Shown here in pieces: positions 38,445-49,502 of a stretch of DNA of 64,000 bases. A program made the position numbers and the translations under genes. Origin of the DNA: Victivallis lenta (GTDB taxonomy: Bacteria; Verrucomicrobiota; Lentisphaeria; Victivallales; Victivallaceae); contig NZ_VUNS01000018.1 in assembly GCF_009695545.1 (NCBI RefSeq), positions 1-64,000 of the forward strand. Reading direction: 5' to 3'. Position 1 is the stretch's first letter; every line of letters begins with the position of its first letter. The notes beneath the pieces are model-generated. The model searched no databases. It was not told the DNA's origin and saw only the letters and a program-made list of their open reading frames with translations.

Positions 38445-39515
38445 TCACGAGTGTTGTATGGGAAACGATTCCCGGTTGACGATTGCTGCGGGGAAGAAGC
38501 GGGACGGGATGCTTTCCCGCCCTTGCAGCCGGGCGACAAGCCCGGATGCGGCTGCCCGCCCGATCCCGTAACGGTCGAATTCGATGGTCGTGAGGGGCGG
38601 CACGACGTAATCGCCGATTTCGAGGTTGTCGCATCCGGCGGCGACGACGTCCTCCGGTACGTGCAGTCCGGCTTCATGCAGGGCCTTGTAGCCGCCCGGC
38701 GCGAGAACGTCCGAAGCGAAGAAGACGGCATCCGGCGCCCGGTGTTTTTCGAGGAGTTCCCGGATGGCGCGGTAACCGCAGCGCATGAAGTGCAGGCAGT
38801 CGGAGTGAAGTTCCGGCAGCACGGGCAGCCCGTGCCGTTCGAGCGCCGCGTTGAAGAGCCGGTGTTTGCGGCGGTTGATGTTTTCGCGGCCCATGTTGTG
38901 GTCGCCTTCGGTGCCGATGTAGGCGACCCGGCTGCATCCGGCCCGGGCGAAGCGGGCGACGATTTCGTCGATGGCCGGCTCGAGGTCGACGCTGAAAAAC
39001 GGATATTTTCCGGCCGGATTCGCATCGAAGACGAGCGCGAACGGAATTCTGCTTTGCCTGATCCGCCGGACGAACTCTTCGGAGGCCGTGCCGAGCAGCA
39101 GGAGGCCGCCGCGCCGGATATGCTCCGGAATCTCCTCCCCGGTCCACAGGAACGATTCGACCAGCGAGGTCTGGCGGAAGGTGACGTCGGCGTGCTCCCT
39201 GAGTTCGTCCTCGATGCCGCGGGTGAATTCTCCCCAGAACGGATCATGCAGGGCCGGGTACTGGCCGTAGACGATCACTTCGACGTGGCGTTTGAAGAGC
39301 TGTCCGGTCACCCGGGTGGCCTTGCCGTGTTCGAGCCTGACGATCCCGGCTTCGCGCAGCCCGGAAAGAGCGAGTGAAACCGTGTTTTTGCTGACTTCGA
39401 AGCGTTTGGCCAGCGTTTCGATCGAGGGCAGCGCGTCGCCGCTGGCGTACCAGCCGGCGTGAATGTCTTCGATGATCAGGTTCCTGACGGCTTCGCTTTT
39501 CGAGATGCTTCTCAT
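38445..39515 (-). CDS. GntR-type winged-helix / LacI-type sensor transcriptional regulator (cassette 3)
   Basis: 356 residues. Residues about 1-70 are a GntR winged helix (LPSIETLAKRFEVSKNTVSL). The rest is a LacI-like periplasmic-binding sensor domain (VAYIGTEGDHNMGRENINRR), the AraR-like hybrid architecture. It is first in its cassette and has a good promoter with a 15-bp palindrome just downstream of the -10 box, so autoregulation is likely. AAAGGAG lies 15-20 bp before the ATG; the exact start is moderately certain. Confidence 0.9.
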   Translation of the reverse strand: MRSISKSEAVRNLIIEDIHAGWYASGDALPSIETLAKRFEVSKNTVSLALSGLREAGIVRLEHGKATRVTGQLFKRHVEVIVYGQYPALHDPFWGEFTRGIEDELREHADVTFRQTSLVESFLWTGEEIPEHIRRGGLLLLGTASEEFVRRIRQSRIPFALVFDANPAGKYPFFSVDLEPAIDEIVARFARAGCSRVAYIGTEGDHNMGRENINRRKHRLFNAALERHGLPVLPELHSDCLHFMRCGYRAIRELLEKHRAPDAVFFASDVLAPGGYKALHEAGLHVPEDVVAAGCDNLEIGDYVVPPLTTIEFDRYGIGRAAASGLVARLQGRESIPSRFFPAAIVNRESFPIQHS

Positions 39516-39542
39516 CGGTGCGGAAAACTCCTTTGTGTACCG

Positions 39543-39557
39543 ACTCTCTCAGAGAGT
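39543..39557. promoter_or_regulatory. Perfect palindromic operator candidate, cassette 3
   Basis: ACTCTCTCAGAGAGT has 7-bp arms around one central base. It begins 11 bp downstream of the -10 box of the regulator gene, a position where a repressor would block initiation. Confidence 0.55.
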
Positions 39558-39568
39558 TCTTGTAATTA

Positions 39569-39597
39569 ATTATGCAGTAAAATCGTTTGAAAAGCAA
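39569..39597 (-). promoter_or_regulatory. Sigma70 promoter of cassette 3
   Basis: On the minus strand TTGCTT (39597-39592), 17 bp, CATAAT (39574-39569). Confidence 0.65.
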
Positions 39598-39815
39598 GGG
39601 CTCTTCCGTCTTTTTTTCAAAAATATTTTCGCTCCGGGGAGGGAACATCGCCGGGAGGAGCGGGCGAACGGACATTTTTCTGCACTCTTTTTGCGGAATT
39701 CGGGGAGGAAGCATTTGCGCTTTCGCCGGTTTTGCGGTACGTTATACTCTCGTCGGGAAGATGAAAACCTGAAAAGCCGCTCCCGGCTCGGGACGTCGGC
39801 ATTCCGGAGAGTCGA

Positions 39816-40871
39816 ATGAAGAGTGAAGCAATTTACCGCGAACTGTTGAAAACTTACCGGCCGGATGAGTTTCCGGCTCTGGCGGAGCAGATCCGCGATT
39901 GGGGCGCATCGCGTCCGCTGGCCGGCCGCATGGTGTTCGATGCGACGCCGGTATTCCGCAATACGATGATGAAGCATGTCGCGCTGCTGGAGGCCGGCGC
40001 CGAGCTGACCGTCGGCTTCGGGCGCGGAATTCCGTACGATCCGGCCGTGGTCGGGCGGCTGCGGGAGAGCGGCGTCCGGGTGACGGACGATCCGCTGCCG
40101 GGAGAGCTCTACGACGTCGTCCTCGACTGCGCCGGGGCGAATGCCGGTGTGCGGGCGAAGTACGGCTATGTCGAGCTGACCCGCTCGGGCATGTACCGTT
40201 ACCGCGACTGCGGGCAGCCGGTCTTTCTGGCCGACGAGGGGAGAATCAAGGAGATCGAGACCGCGCTCGGCACCGGCGACGGTTTCCGGCGCGGCATGGC
40301 CCGCTTCGGATACGGCGATTTTTCGGGCCGGCGGATCGTGGTGTTCGGCTGCGGCAAGGTCGGTTCCGGCGTGGTTCTGTATGCGGCGGAAGGGGGGGCC
40401 GAAGTCATCGTCGTCGATGATGCGGAAAAGGTCAAGCCTCCCTTCGGCGCTTCGATTGTGGACCTTTCCGACCGGGCCGGGATAGAAAAAGCCGTGGCGG
40501 ATGCCTGGTGCGTGGTCTGTGCGACCGGCATCCGCGGCGCCCTCTGCGGCCGGTTCGACCTGTCGATACTGGTGAACGGCCCTGCGCTGATCGCCAATAT
40601 GGGCGTCGAGGACGAGTTCGGGCCGGAGGTTCCCGCGGAGCGTGTGCTGAACGCGAAGTCTCCGCTGAATTTCGTGCTGGAGGAGCCGACCCACCTGAAA
40701 TATATCGACCCGACCATGGCGCTCGACAATTACGGTGCGCTCGAAGTGCTCGGCGGCGCCCTTGCTCCGGGGCTCAACCGTCCTTCGAAGGCGCTGGAGG
40801 AGAAGATACTCAACACGGTGCGCGCGGCCGGATCGGTCGCTCCCGAACTCGAACGGATGGAACGGAGATGA
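39816..40871 (+). CDS. Divergent short S-adenosylhomocysteine hydrolase-like protein
   Basis: 351 residues, well below the 430-470 of classic SAH hydrolases. The NAD-binding Rossmann motif GRRIVVFGCGKVGSG and the ELTRSGMYRY...ALGTGDGF region resemble the SAHH fold, where TGVHR and the YGTG turn are found. Several catalytic positions look substituted (for example Glu where the family has Asp before the GTG turn), so this is a remote homologue. It overlaps an SAH/MTA-type deaminase gene by 4 bp. It may therefore hydrolyse the deaminated product S-inosylhomocysteine; this is inferred. GGAGAG precedes the ATG. Confidence 0.65.
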   Translation: MKSEAIYRELLKTYRPDEFPALAEQIRDWGASRPLAGRMVFDATPVFRNTMMKHVALLEAGAELTVGFGRGIPYDPAVVGRLRESGVRVTDDPLPGELYDVVLDCAGANAGVRAKYGYVELTRSGMYRYRDCGQPVFLADEGRIKEIETALGTGDGFRRGMARFGYGDFSGRRIVVFGCGKVGSGVVLYAAEGGAEVIVVDDAEKVKPPFGASIVDLSDRAGIEKAVADAWCVVCATGIRGALCGRFDLSILVNGPALIANMGVEDEFGPEVPAERVLNAKSPLNFVLEEPTHLKYIDPTMALDNYGALEVLGGALAPGLNRPSKALEEKILNTVRAAGSVAPELERMERR

Positions 40872-42130
40872 TGAATTCGCTTCTGATCAGAAATGTGCGG
40901 CTCGACGGCGGAGGGACTGATGTCCTGATTGAAGGAAACCGGTTTGTCCGCATCGCTCCCGGCATCGAATGCGAAGGGGCCCGGGTGATCGACGGCTCCG
41001 GCAAGGCGATCGTGCCGCCCTTCTACAACACGCACACGCATGCCGCGATGACGCTGCTGCGCGGCTATGCCGACGATATGGAGCTTTTCACCTGGCTCAA
41101 CGACTACGTCTGGCCGGCGGAGGCAAAGCTGACCGGGGACGATATCCGCATCGGCACCCGGCTTGCGGCGCTTGAGATGATCCGGACCGGCACGGTATTT
41201 TTCAACGACATGTACTGGTATCAGCCCGACACGGTGCGGGCGGTCCGGGAGATGGGGCTGCGGGCCGCTGTCGGTTTGCTGTATATCTCCGGCTCCGACG
41301 GCGAAGTGCTCGAGCGCAACCGGCGCTGCAACGAGGAGCTGCTCGAGCTCGGCGACGACTCCTCGGGGCGGATTTCCGTCACCTATGCGCCGCACGCGGT
41401 CTACACCGTCGCGGAGCCGATCCTGCGGGCGGTCGCCGAGGATTCCGCGCGGACCGGGCGGGTGATCCACATCCATGCGAGCGAGACGGCGCGCGAGGTG
41501 GAGGAGTGCGTCGGCGCGCACGGCATGTCGCCGGTCGCGTATCTCGATTCGCTCGGAGTGCTCGGGCCGCGCACCGTGCTGGCGCATGCGGTCCATCTTT
41601 CGGATGAGGATATCGACATCATCCGGGAGCGGAAAAGCTGGATATCGCATTGTCCGTGTTCGAACTTCAAGCTCGCTTCCGGGCAGTTCCGCTATCACAA
41701 GGCGGTCGAGCTCGGCGGCTGCCGGTTCACGCTCGGGACCGACGGCTGCGCTTCGAACAACAATCTTTCGATGCTCGAGGAGATGAAGTTCGCGGCGCTT
41801 TCGGCCAAGAACGAATCGGGCGAACCGACTGCCGGGCGTGACGGCGACATTCTCCACGCCGCGACGCGGGCCGGTGCCGAGGCGTTCGGAATCGACGCCG
41901 GTCTGATCGGGGAGGGGAAGCTTGCCGACGCGCTGCTGGTGGACCTCGCCCATCCGCTGATGACGCCGGACTACCATCTCGCTGCGAATCTGGTCTACTC
42001 GGCCGATTCGAGCGTGATCGACACGGTCATCTGCGACGGGCGGATTCTGATGGAAAACCGGAGGATCGACGGGGAAGAGGAGATTCTCGCCGACGCCCGC
42101 CGGGCGTGCGTGCGGCTGCGCAATTTGTAA
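40868..42130 (+). CDS. mtaD: S-adenosylhomocysteine / methylthioadenosine deaminase (amidohydrolase)
   Basis: 420 residues of the TRZ/ATZ amidohydrolase family. The metal ligands are visible as NTHTHAAMTLLRG, HIHASETAREVEEC and LAHAVHLSDEDI, and the TDGCASNNNLSMLEEM block carries the catalytic Asp. Family members deaminate SAH to S-inosylhomocysteine or MTA to methylthioinosine; futalosine-pathway deaminases are related and cannot be fully excluded. Overlap with the SAHH-like gene implies a common pathway. Either ATG 40868 or ATG 40871 could be used. Confidence 0.82.
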   Translation: MMNSLLIRNVRLDGGGTDVLIEGNRFVRIAPGIECEGARVIDGSGKAIVPPFYNTHTHAAMTLLRGYADDMELFTWLNDYVWPAEAKLTGDDIRIGTRLAALEMIRTGTVFFNDMYWYQPDTVRAVREMGLRAAVGLLYISGSDGEVLERNRRCNEELLELGDDSSGRISVTYAPHAVYTVAEPILRAVAEDSARTGRVIHIHASETAREVEECVGAHGMSPVAYLDSLGVLGPRTVLAHAVHLSDEDIDIIRERKSWISHCPCSNFKLASGQFRYHKAVELGGCRFTLGTDGCASNNNLSMLEEMKFAALSAKNESGEPTAGRDGDILHAATRAGAEAFGIDAGLIGEGKLADALLVDLAHPLMTPDYHLAANLVYSADSSVIDTVICDGRILMENRRIDGEEEILADARRACVRLRNL

Positions 42131-42133
42131 CCG

Positions 42134-43003
42134 ATGAATGCGGAAAGGGTGCGTGCGGACGTGAAGAAATGTCTGGTCATGATTGCGATGGCGGCGGCGG
42201 TGACGGGATTCGCCGCCGGTTATCCGAATTATGCGCTGAACTGCGAGGTGTTCGCCAGTTCGATCGAACTGCCGAAGTATCCGGCCGACCTGGCGGTCGA
42301 CGGGGTGGCGGCCACGCGCTGGTCCTCCGGCAAGACGGATGACGAGTGGATCACGCTCGATCTCGGCACGCCGCGCCGGATCGGGCGCATCGTGCTGAAT
42401 TGGGAGCGTTCCGCCGGGATGCGTTATGCGGTCCAGCTTTCGGACGACAACGAACATTACACGGATGTGTTTACGGAAGAAGACGGCAAACTCGGAGCGT
42501 ACCGGGTCATCGATATCCGTCCGCGGACGGCGCGGTATGTGCGGGTCGATTGTCGTGAACGGCTGACCGACTACGGGTTTTCGCTCTGGGAGGTCGAGGT
42601 TTATCCGCCGGTGCAGAACCTTGCGTTCCGGTGCAGGATGAGTGCGAGCGGCGCGCTGCCGGACAACCTGCCGCCGCTCGCTTCGGACGGCATGGCCGGG
42701 ACCGGCTGGATCGTCGCCGCCGGAACCAAGCCGCAGTGGATCATGCTGGAGCTCGGCAGTGTCCGCACGGCGGGGAAAATCGTGCTGAACTGGGGAAAGA
42801 CCGCGGCGAAGAAATACACGGTTGAGATTTCGGAGGACGGAAAGAACTTCAGTTCCGTATACAAACAGGCGGATGGCAAGGCGGGGGAGACGAGGACGAT
42901 CACATTCGCGCCGAAACGCTTCGGCTTTGTCCGGGTTACCTGCGAGGAGCCGGCGGCGGGAGAAGAGTACGGTCTCGACGAGATCGAGGTGTACGCGAAG
43001 TAA
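42134..43003 (+). CDS. Exported protein with two F5/8-type C (discoidin) domains
   Basis: 289 residues. After a signal peptide (KKCLVMIAMAAAVTGFAAG) there are two discoidin-like domains (about 35-155 and 160-289), each with the DGxxxTxW and WITLDLG or WIMLELG sugar-binding-face signatures and a closing VRVDC/VRVTC strand. No catalytic domain is present, so it is a binding protein. The true start may be GTG 42161, which gives a classic signal peptide; ATG 42134 has no clear Shine-Dalgarno. It follows the deaminase by 3 bp but has no evident link to it. Confidence 0.75.
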   Translation: MNAERVRADVKKCLVMIAMAAAVTGFAAGYPNYALNCEVFASSIELPKYPADLAVDGVAATRWSSGKTDDEWITLDLGTPRRIGRIVLNWERSAGMRYAVQLSDDNEHYTDVFTEEDGKLGAYRVIDIRPRTARYVRVDCRERLTDYGFSLWEVEVYPPVQNLAFRCRMSASGALPDNLPPLASDGMAGTGWIVAAGTKPQWIMLELGSVRTAGKIVLNWGKTAAKKYTVEISEDGKNFSSVYKQADGKAGETRTITFAPKRFGFVRVTCEEPAAGEEYGLDEIEVYAK

Positions 43004-43032
43004 AAAACGCCGGTTCCGGGGGGCTGTCGGAA

Positions 43033-43068
43033 GGAACGTGCGCGGCCGCACTTCGCGGCCTGCGTTCC
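43033..43068. terminator. Strong hairpin between convergent genes
   Basis: GGAACG pairs with CGTTCC and GGCCGC with GCGGCC around a 5-nt loop. There is no T-run after it, so termination is only possible. It lies between the convergent discoidin protein and cassette 4. Confidence 0.3.
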
Positions 43069-43164
43069 CCGCCGGGATTTCCTTGCTGTGCTGCTGGAGT
43101 GCGCGCCCCTGCCGGGGCGCGTCTCCGTCCGGACGTGTTTGCAGGCGTGCCCGGCCGCTTCGTC

Positions 43165-47013
<3,849 letters not shown>

Positions 47014-47021
<8 letters not shown>

Positions 47022-47039
47022 AATACCGGGTATGTGAAA
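47014..47039 (+). repeat. Inverted repeat, left arm, switch 1
   Basis: The 26-bp sequence is a perfect inverted copy of 47465-47490. It contains a crossover-site-like layout: 9-bp imperfectly symmetric arms (TTGCGCATA and the inverse of TTTCACATA) around an 8-bp centre ATACCGGG. It encloses the start codon of the prepilin-like gene. Confidence 0.9.
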
Positions 47040-47062
47040 CGAAACAGCATTGCCGCCCGGCG

Positions 47063-47085
47063 AAAAAGCGCGGTATGCGCCGCGC
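47063..47085 (-). terminator. Minus-strand intrinsic terminator inside switch 1
   Basis: On the minus strand GCGCGG-(6 nt)-CCGCGC is followed by five T. It lies 42 bp upstream of the prepilin-like start codon in the current orientation and would block transcripts arriving from the regulator gene. After inversion it would point the other way. Confidence 0.6.
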
Positions 47086-47358
47086 AGCGGATGTGAACGG
47101 ACTGCACGGTTCGGCGGCAGCCGAAGCGGGCAGCGAGGAGCAGGTGCGACGAAGGTGAACGCAGCGGAGCGAAGGCCCTCTGCCGCAGCCCGCGAAGCGG
47201 GCGGTGAAGAGTTGGCCGCCGCAGGCGGACAAGTAAGGAGGACAAAGTCCTCCGCCGCGGGCGGTAAGGGCGCAACCCACGGGAAATGAAAGCCCGGCAC
47301 AGAGTAAGAAATGGGGGTGCGGGGGAAATGTATTTCCCCCGCGAATCCCACGACAATG
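47063..47358. repeat. Conserved non-coding core, copy 1
   Basis: 296 bp that match 56425-56720 with two substitutions by eye. It has several hairpins, among them GCGGGGGAAA-TGTA-TTTCCCCCGC (47319-47342) and GGAGGAC-AAA-GTCCTCC (47237-47253). Reading frames are not kept relative to the flanking genes, pointing to a structural or RNA role. Confidence 0.8.
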
Positions 47359-47430
47359 AAGACGGACGAGACCAGGAAGAGCAAACAGAACAATTTTGCC
47401 GCCAGAGGCCGAATAAATTCATTTAACCAA

Positions 47431-47446
47431 AAGGAGTTACATCATG
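47431..47446 (+). promoter_or_regulatory. Outward ribosome binding site and start codon in switch 1
   Basis: AAGGAG (47431-47436), 7 bp, ATG (47444-47446). The frame reads [15 protein letters not shown] across the right repeat. In the present orientation it continues into meaningless sequence antisense to the LacI-type gene; inverted, it continues as KPFTLIELL of the prepilin-like protein. Confidence 0.7.
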
Positions 47447-47464
47447 ACAGACCGCATACGGAAA

Positions 47465-47490
47465 TTTCACATACCCGGTATTATGCGCAA
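47465..47490 (-). repeat. Inverted repeat, right arm, switch 1
   Basis: Perfect 26-bp inverted copy of 47014-47039. Flanking bases differ on the two sides, so the repeat ends are sharp. Confidence 0.9.
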
Positions 47491-47512
47491 TCGCGGTTAT
47501 ATTGCGGCATAT

Positions 47513-47548
47513 TCACAAAAGCTCGAGCCGTGTAAATCTTTTTTTCAT
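47513..47548 (-). pseudogene. Apparent remnant of a prepilin-like gene start
   Basis: On the minus strand AAGGAGG is followed 7 bp later by an ATG frame MKKRFTRLELL and a stop. This resembles the first residues of the prepilin-like proteins ([10 protein letters not shown]). It sits 49 bp after the LacI-type stop codon, where the prepilin-like start lies in intact cassettes. It may be the original gene start left behind when the segment entered. The match is short, so chance is possible. Confidence 0.45.
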
Positions 47549-47597
47549 TCGGTTTCCTCCTTGCATGATATGAATTGCGGTGAGAATCTTCCGGCGG

Positions 47598-48599
47598 TCA
47601 GGCGGACGGGGCCGGTGCCGCCGATTCGCGGCGCACGAGTCTGCCCGGAATGCGGATCGAATAACCGAGATATTCGTCCGGATTTTCGAGTTTTCCGACG
47701 ATCATGCGGGCGGCGGCGGCGCCCATTTCCGCCCCCGGCACCGCGAGCGCGTCGAGCGGCGGAATCGCAAAGCTCTGCGATGGAACGTTGTTGAAGGTGA
47801 CCACGCTGAGCCGGCGCGGAATCTCCACGCCCCGGCGCCAGGCGTAGTAAAGAACCTGCCGGGCCAGTTCGTCGTTGTAGCAGACGACGGCGGTGATCTT
47901 CTGTTTCAGCAGCTCGTCGAACTGGGCTTCGACCGGCGAGTACTTCCACGGTTCGCTCTGGAACTCCTCGAGGCCGTACTCCTCGCAGAACTCCGCGTAA
48001 CCGCGCTTGCGGTCGTTGTAGCTGTGGTGGTGATTGCCGGGCACAAAGCCGTCGAGATAGCCGATGCGGCGGTGTCCGAGCGCGTGCAGGTGCTCCATCA
48101 CGAGGCGCATGTTGGCGGCTTCGTCGCTCATGACCGCGCTGCCGGATTTGCCGCAGATGCCGTTGACCACGACATACGGGATTCCGGCCTCTTCGATATT
48201 CCTGAGCTGGCGCGGGTAGATCACGTCGGGCACGATCAGCCCGGCGACTTTCCACTCCGGCACCGGGTAGTAGAGGTTCCGGACCGACTCGCAGGGAATG
48301 AAGTTGAAGGTGTAGTTCAGCTTCGGCAGTTCGCGCGAAATCACATCGACCGCGTCGGAGACCGGGTTGGTCTGCCGCAGCAGGTTGCGGTCGTAGAACA
48401 GAAACGAAATCTGGCTGTTCTCCTTGTTCCGCAGCGAACTGAAAACGCGGTTCGGCCGGTAGCCGCTGGCTTCGATCTGCTCGAGAATGCGTTTCCGCAG
48501 CTCCGGCTTCACGGAGAAGTTCTTGCTGCGGCCGTTCAGCACCCGGCTCACGGTGGAGGGCGAAACCTTCAGCTCCTCGGCGATTTCCTTCAATGTCAT
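47598..48599 (-). CDS. LacI-family transcriptional regulator (cassette 4)
   Basis: 333 residues: HTH at the very N-terminus (LKEIAEELKVSPSTVSRVLN, residues 3-22), then the sugar sensor domain (VAGLIVPDVIYPRQLRNI). It heads cassette 4 with a strong promoter and two related palindromes about 100 bp apart, allowing DNA looping as for LacI. The glycosidase of the cassette is probably its target. A candidate invertible segment lies between it and the next gene. Confidence 0.92.
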   Translation of the reverse strand: MTLKEIAEELKVSPSTVSRVLNGRSKNFSVKPELRKRILEQIEASGYRPNRVFSSLRNKENSQISFLFYDRNLLRQTNPVSDAVDVISRELPKLNYTFNFIPCESVRNLYYPVPEWKVAGLIVPDVIYPRQLRNIEEAGIPYVVVNGICGKSGSAVMSDEAANMRLVMEHLHALGHRRIGYLDGFVPGNHHHSYNDRKRGYAEFCEEYGLEEFQSEPWKYSPVEAQFDELLKQKITAVVCYNDELARQVLYYAWRRGVEIPRRLSVVTFNNVPSQSFAIPPLDALAVPGAEMGAAAARMIVGKLENPDEYLGYSIRIPGRLVRRESAAPAPSA

Positions 48600-48624
48600 A
48601 AGCGGCCTCTCCGATTGTTTATTT

Positions 48625-48643
48625 CTAGCAAACAGTTTTCTAG
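48625..48643. promoter_or_regulatory. Operator candidate O1, cassette 4
   Basis: CTAGCAAACAGTTTTCTAG is symmetric at eight of nine positions around one central base and lies just downstream of the -10 box of the LacI-type gene. Confidence 0.6.
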
Positions 48644-48647
48644 ATTA

Positions 48648-48676
48648 ATTATGACATATCGGAAGCGGAATGTCAA
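48648..48676 (-). promoter_or_regulatory. Sigma70 promoter of cassette 4
   Basis: On the minus strand TTGACA (48676-48671), 17 bp, CATAAT (48653-48648). The whole element resembles the cassette 5 promoter closely. Confidence 0.75.
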
Positions 48677-48727
48677 TAGTGAAAACCGAAATTAATCGGA
48701 TTTTTCGGAAGATTTGCGGAAAATATT

Positions 48728-48742
48728 AGAAAACAGTTTGCT
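48728..48742. promoter_or_regulatory. Operator candidate O2, cassette 4
   Basis: AGAAAACAGTTTGCT repeats the core of O1 (AAACAGTTT) about 100 bp upstream of it. A tetrameric LacI-type repressor could bridge both sites. Confidence 0.5.
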
Positions 48743-48759
48743 GAAGTCGGAAAAAACGT

Positions 48760-49173
48760 TTATTTCCCGGCTCCGGCATAACGGTAGTAACATAGAAAGA
48801 GAATGGCGAGCAGAATCAGGAACAGAAGCATGAAGCAGAAATAACAGATCATTGCGGCGAGTTTCTGGCCGGGCGTGACTTCGAGCCCGAGCCGGGCCTG
48901 CACAATTCCGGTCAGGTTCGGCAGCAGGACGAATGCAGTCGGCACCAGGATCAGCGGAATGGCGGCGAGCAGGAAAAGACCGGCCCCGGCCGTCGAGACG
49001 AAGGTCAGGATGAGCGCGAACAGGAACAGAGAGACGAAGCACCCCGGTGCGGCGACTTTCATGCCCGTCGTGGCGGCGCATCCGGAGCGGCGCAGGCGCG
49101 GCACGCCGAAGAAAACTCCGGTGACGGCCGCCAGCGCGAGCAGCACCGACAGGATGAAGGGGTCCTGAAACAT
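48760..49173 (-). CDS. Small integral membrane protein of unknown function
   Basis: 137 residues with about four hydrophobic helices (near 8-25, 38-60, 62-80 and 108-132). I recognise no family. GGAGGAATTCG before ATG 49173 fixes the start; an upstream frame of 25 codons is not needed. It stands alone between cassette 4 and the rtcB2 operon. Confidence 0.65.
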   Translation of the reverse strand: MFQDPFILSVLLALAAVTGVFFGVPRLRRSGCAATTGMKVAAPGCFVSLFLFALILTFVSTAGAGLFLLAAIPLILVPTAFVLLPNLTGIVQARLGLEVTPGQKLAAMICYFCFMLLFLILLAILFLCYYRYAGAGK

Positions 49174-49268
49174 CGAATTCCTCCGTATTGACAGGCGTTT
49201 CTCTTTATGACGATCATATAATATCGGCTTGAAAACGGAAATAATCAACCTCCTCCGCCGAAATCCGT

Positions 49269-49297
49269 TTGCATTTTTTCCGACAGCGGGATATTTT
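49269..49297 (+). promoter_or_regulatory. Candidate promoter of rtcB2-prfH
   Basis: TTGCAT (49269-49274), 17 bp, TATTTT (49292-49297), leaving an untranslated leader of about 200 nt. Confidence 0.5.
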
Positions 49298-49334
49298 AGA
49301 AAAGATGCAGCACTTCAACTCATGGAGGTGACTT

Positions 49335-49379
49335 ATGAACCGCACAACCGCAAAACTTGTTCCGGCTTTCGCCGGCTGA
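49335..49379 (+). CDS. Short upstream open reading frame before rtcB2
   Basis: MNRTTAKLVPAFAG, 14 codons plus stop, with GGAGGTGA 5-6 bases before the ATG, one of the best ribosome binding sites in the window. It lies 123 bp before the rtcB2 start. It may be a regulatory leader peptide that senses translation state, or a chance frame. Confidence 0.4.
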   Translation: MNRTTAKLVPAFAG

Positions 49380-49502
49380 TTCCGGCACGCTTCTCCTGCG
49401 GTCTTTCTCTCGAAAACATTCCGTGGATTCGTGTGCCCGGATTCCGGCCGTCCGGGCCTTATTTTCTCTTTGTTCATAATCATGTTTTCGGGGAATTCTG
49501 TT

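Larger units (their letters stand above)
39516..39815. other. Divergent intergenic region with cassette 3 promoter
   Basis: 300 bp between the divergent regulator and the SAHH-like gene. The left half holds the regulator promoter and palindrome. The right half shows a possible weak -10 (TATACT at about 39745) for the rightward gene but no good -35. No gene is supported. Confidence 0.4.
47022..47597. other. Non-coding stretch between regulator and prepilin-like gene, cassette 4
   Basis: This 576-bp gap holds the candidate invertible segment (to 47490) and, beyond it, a 107-bp strip with a minus-strand ribosome binding site and an 11-codon prepilin-start-like frame (47548-47513). In cassettes 1-3 the same gap is only 15-30 bp. 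Confidence 0.7.
49174..49502. other. Leader region of the rtcB2-prfH operon
   Basis: This 329-bp stretch has a plus-strand promoter, a 14-codon open frame with an excellent ribosome binding site, and about 120 bp of sequence with short hairpins (CCGGC-TTTC-GCCGG near 49362) before the rtcB2 start. Confidence 0.5.

Noticed and set aside
47050-47289. A 79-codon basic frame inside switch 1
   Set aside because: The corresponding frame in switch 2 stops after 14 codons, so it is unlikely to be a gene.
47022-47393. A 124-codon N-terminal extension of the cassette 4 prepilin-like gene through the segment
   Set aside because: The twin locus reads a different frame through the same core, so the frame is not conserved. 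A prepilin helix would not be expected after 124 residues.
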